NCBI GenBank assembly: GCA_937952285.1
Contig: CALFZE010000080.1
Span: 1 to 29,958 of the forward strand
Origin: UBA2428 sp002343545
Lineage (GTDB): Bacteria; Bdellovibrionota; UBA2428
Length of the DNA stretch: 29,958 nucleotides
Direction: 5' to 3'
A program made the position numbers and the translations under genes. Positions 29,929-29,958 of the stretch are shown in pieces (within the stretch, counting starts at the first letter, position 1; every line of letters starts with the position of its first letter). The notes beneath the pieces were generated by a model that did not search any database, was not told the origin of the DNA, and saw only the letters and a list, made by a program, of their open reading frames with translations.

Positions 29929-29958
29929 TCCGCGATAGATTCAAAAGACGAACGGCCC

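Overview
The window is about 30 kb of GC-rich bacterial chromosome, densely coded on both strands, with very strong G/C preference at third codon positions; that bias produces long spurious open frames opposite the real genes. The best lineage hint is a TIGR02147/DUF4423-type regulator (27268-28119), a family known mainly from Bdellovibrionota and Fibrobacteres. The many exported proteins of unknown family, an M48 lipoprotein protease and a large modular lipoprotein fit a Gram-negative, Bdellovibrionota-like organism. This placement is an inference. I see no rRNA, tRNA, CRISPR array, insertion sequence or phage gene, and no gene-free stretch longer than about 150 bases.

Left part (1-5143): the 3' part of an RhlE-like DEAD-box helicase converges on a YbiT-like ABC-F ATPase across a shared terminator hairpin. 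Next comes a translationally coupled pair, a TPR-like protein and an ACT-domain protein, whose 3' end overlaps a convergent DUF3445 (heme-dependent oxidative N-demethylase family) gene.

Middle-left (5283-14514): a 1,896-residue lipoprotein carries many Fn3-like modules, a TIG domain and a GLUG-type repeat tail. It is followed by a small exported Cys-rich protein, an OmpR-type response regulator, its histidine kinase (4-bp overlap) and an M48 metalloprotease lipoprotein. These last four look like one envelope-sensing locus.

Middle (14533-18611, minus strand): a 974-residue exported protein of unknown family lies downstream of an Old Yellow Enzyme-type flavin oxidoreductase.

Middle-right (18755-23629, plus strand): a tight run of a Na/Pi cotransporter with a PhoU-like tail, a YchJ-family protein, a phospholipase D/VTT membrane fusion and an endonuclease/exonuclease/phosphatase protein. 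The last two resemble the E. coli clsB (ybhO)-ybhP pair.

Right part (23637-28119, minus strand): a TIGR02147 regulator is coupled by an ATGA overlap to an exported protein with an HE motif, followed by two tandem paralogous exported proteins. This is the best candidate for an undescribed system: a dedicated regulator with three secreted or envelope proteins of no family I recognise. A perfect inverted repeat sits in the divergent promoter region between this operon and a second DEAD-box helicase (28267-29928), which closes the window.

Several genes (18755, 28267, 28119 and perhaps 17457) lack a usable ribosome binding site but have a -10-like box 6-8 nt before the start codon, suggesting leaderless transcripts.
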